Assembly (NCBI GenBank): GCA_031265015.1
Contig: JAISDG010000070.1
Location: forward strand, 1-7,477
DNA length: 7,477 bases
Source of the DNA: Spirochaetaceae bacterium
GTDB lineage: Bacteria > Spirochaetota > Spirochaetia > Treponematales > Breznakiellaceae
Reading direction: 5' to 3'
A model generated the notes under the pieces. The model did no database searches, was not told the DNA's origin, and saw nothing but the letters and a program-made list of their open reading frames with translations. The position numbers were made by a program, and so were the translations under genes. Below, piece by piece: positions 6,297-7,477 of this stretch; the stretch's first letter is position 1; each line of letters starts with the position of its first letter.

Positions 6297-7477
6297 ATGA
6301 CCCGCCGTTACTTTGACTGGGCCGCGGCCGCCGTTCCCGATGTCCTTATACATCCCGGTACTGTCCCCTTCGGCAACCCTTCGTCCCCCCACGGCGAAGG
6401 CCGGGCCGCCCGGGCCGCGCTGGAAGAGGCCCGGGCCCGCTGCGCCGCGGCGCTCCAGGTTAAGCCGGAAGAGCTTATTTTTACATCCGGGGGGACCGAA
6501 TCGAACGCCGCGGTTCTTTTTTCCCTGCTCCGCAGGCCCCGCCGGTCCGATACCGCGGGCGGCCGGACCGCGGTACAGGGCGCGGCGGAAACGAAGGACG
6601 CGGAACTGCTCTATTCCGCGGTGGAACATCCCTCCGTACAAGAAAACTGTACCGTCCTGGCGGAACTGGGACTGGGCTGCGCCGTCATCCCCGTGGACGG
6701 CGAAGGCCGGGTAACCGGGGACACTTTAGCCGGGACGCTGAAAAAACATCCCCGGCCAAAGATGGCGGCGATCATGGCGGTCAACAACGAAACCGGCGCG
6801 GTAAACGACCTGCCCGCCCTGGTTTCGCTTATCCGCAACCATTCACCGGCACAGGCCTCCGGCGCCCAAGACGTTCCCCGGACACACATCCACTGCGATC
6901 TGGTCCAGGCCGCGGGAAAAATTCCGGTTAACCCGGCAAGCTGGGGAATTGACTCCGCTTCCATCAGCGCCCATAAAATCGGCGGCCCCCGGGGTACGGG
7001 CCTGCTCTGGCTCAGGAAGCCGCTGCTCCCCCTGGTCCGGGGAGGGGGCCAGGAAGGGGGAATCCGGCCGGGAACGGAAAACACCGCCGGGGCCCTGGCC
7101 CTGGCCCGGGCCCTGGAAACCCGCGCGGACCCCGCGGCGCTGAAAACGGCCGGCGAAGAGGCGGTCCGGCGCATGGAAGCCCTGATCGGCGGCCTGGAAA
7201 AAACCGGCGTCTGTATCCTTATTCCGGCCGGACGCCGGACCGGAATTTCATCTGCCGGAAACTTTTCGCCCTGGATACTTCAGGCGGCTTTCCGGGGCAG
7301 GCACGGGATCATCCCCGGCGAAGTAATGGTCCGCTTCCTGGATGAACGGGGCTTCGCCGTTTCCACCGGTTCCGCCTGCTCGTCGGCGAAAAAGAAACGG
7401 CCCGTTCTTACGGCCATGGGCATTGACCGGGAAACAGCCTTCGGGGGTATCCGCATCTCCCAGGGCTGGTCCACGAC
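6297..7477 (+). CDS. Cysteine desulfurase, NifS/IscS-like, partial (3' end outside window)
   Basis: An open frame of 393 codons runs to the right edge with no stop; perhaps 15-30 residues are missing. It is a fold-type I PLP enzyme that takes sulfur from cysteine as a persulfide for Fe-S clusters or tRNA thiolation. Motifs: YFDWAAAA (5-12, the YLDNAATT-like start), FGNPSSPHGEGR (25-36), TSGGTESN (63-70), His111 in SAVEHPSV, VNNETGAV (162-169), Asp201 and Gln204 in CDLVQAAGK, Schiff-base Lys227 in SISAHKIGGPRGTG, RGGGQEGGIRPGTEN with Arg257, and the sulfur-carrying Cys361 in STGSACSSAKKK. The Cys loop length is close to IscS, pointing to the group I type. The N-terminus is about ten residues shorter than IscS before FGNP, and there are extra loops near 80-104 and 181-196. 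An in-frame ATG at 6240 would add 19 residues, but the motif position favours 6297. It is divergent from thrA (77 bp). No IscU, NifU or ThiI partner is visible, so its target is unknown. Confidence 0.93.
   Translation, partial: MTRRYFDWAAAAVPDVLIHPGTVPFGNPSSPHGEGRAARAALEEARARCAAALQVKPEELIFTSGGTESNAAVLFSLLRRPRRSDTAGGRTAVQGAAETKDAELLYSAVEHPSVQENCTVLAELGLGCAVIPVDGEGRVTGDTLAGTLKKHPRPKMAAIMAVNNETGAVNDLPALVSLIRNHSPAQASGAQDVPRTHIHCDLVQAAGKIPVNPASWGIDSASISAHKIGGPRGTGLLWLRKPLLPLVRGGGQEGGIRPGTENTAGALALARALETRADPAALKTAGEEAVRRMEALIGGLEKTGVCILIPAGRRTGISSAGNFSPWILQAAFRGRHGIIPGEVMVRFLDERGFAVSTGSACSSAKKKRPVLTAMGIDRETAFGGIRISQGWST

Noticed and set aside
6262..6300. 12-codon upstream open frame whose TGA overlaps the desulfurase ATG (ATGA)
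   Set aside because: It lacks a ribosome binding site, its ATG lies inside the predicted -35 box so it would not be transcribed from that promoter, and the peptide has no regulatory amino acid run.
7091..7116. GGCCCT-rich stretch in the desulfurase gene as a possible repeat element
   Set aside because: It encodes an ordinary Ala/Leu helix (GALALARALE) after the GTEN motif; the regularity follows from codon bias in a GC-rich gene.
6611..7174. 187-codon minus-strand open frame opposite the cysteine desulfurase
   Set aside because: Low-complexity Ser/Arg/Ala-rich shadow frame; the plus strand carries the complete set of desulfurase active-site motifs across the same bases.

Overview
This window is a compact, GC-rich stretch of bacterial chromosome carrying five protein genes and very little intergenic DNA. 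The gene set (a class I/II aminotransferase, a glycerol-1-phosphate dehydrogenase of the AraM family, a fused aspartokinase-homoserine dehydrogenase, a NifS/IscS-type cysteine desulfurase and an exported pre-peptidase C-terminal domain protein) is what one expects of a free-living or gut-associated bacterium. A spirochaete of the Treponema group is my best guess from the style of the exported protein and the aminotransferase subfamily, but the sequence alone does not prove it.

Layout: bases 1-118 are a short upstream region with a 13-bp direct repeat at the extreme left edge. Then come an exported protein with a CsgG/FlgO-like region and a PPC-type domain (119-937, +), a PLP aminotransferase (938-2140, -), sn-glycerol-1-phosphate dehydrogenase (2186-3589, +), bifunctional aspartokinase/homoserine dehydrogenase (3613-6219, -) and a cysteine desulfurase that runs off the right edge (6297-7477, +). 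The strands alternate strictly, so each gene is probably its own transcription unit. The two convergent junctions are 0 and 23 bp; the two divergent ones are 45 and 77 bp. I see no RNA gene, insertion sequence, CRISPR array or phage feature.

Functionally, the aminotransferase may make aspartate and the aspartokinase/homoserine dehydrogenase commits aspartate to the threonine/methionine/lysine branch. The dehydrogenase makes sn-glycerol-1-phosphate, unusual in bacteria. The desulfurase supplies sulfur for Fe-S clusters or thiolated tRNA. These are metabolic neighbours, not an operon, and I see no evidence of a previously undescribed multi-gene system.

The points most worth a second look are a near-consensus promoter placed so that the cysteine desulfurase mRNA should begin at or next to its ATG, an in-frame low-complexity insertion with a 36-bp tandem repeat inside the homoserine dehydrogenase domain, a 9-bp repeat array in the dehydrogenase gene, and the exported two-domain protein.
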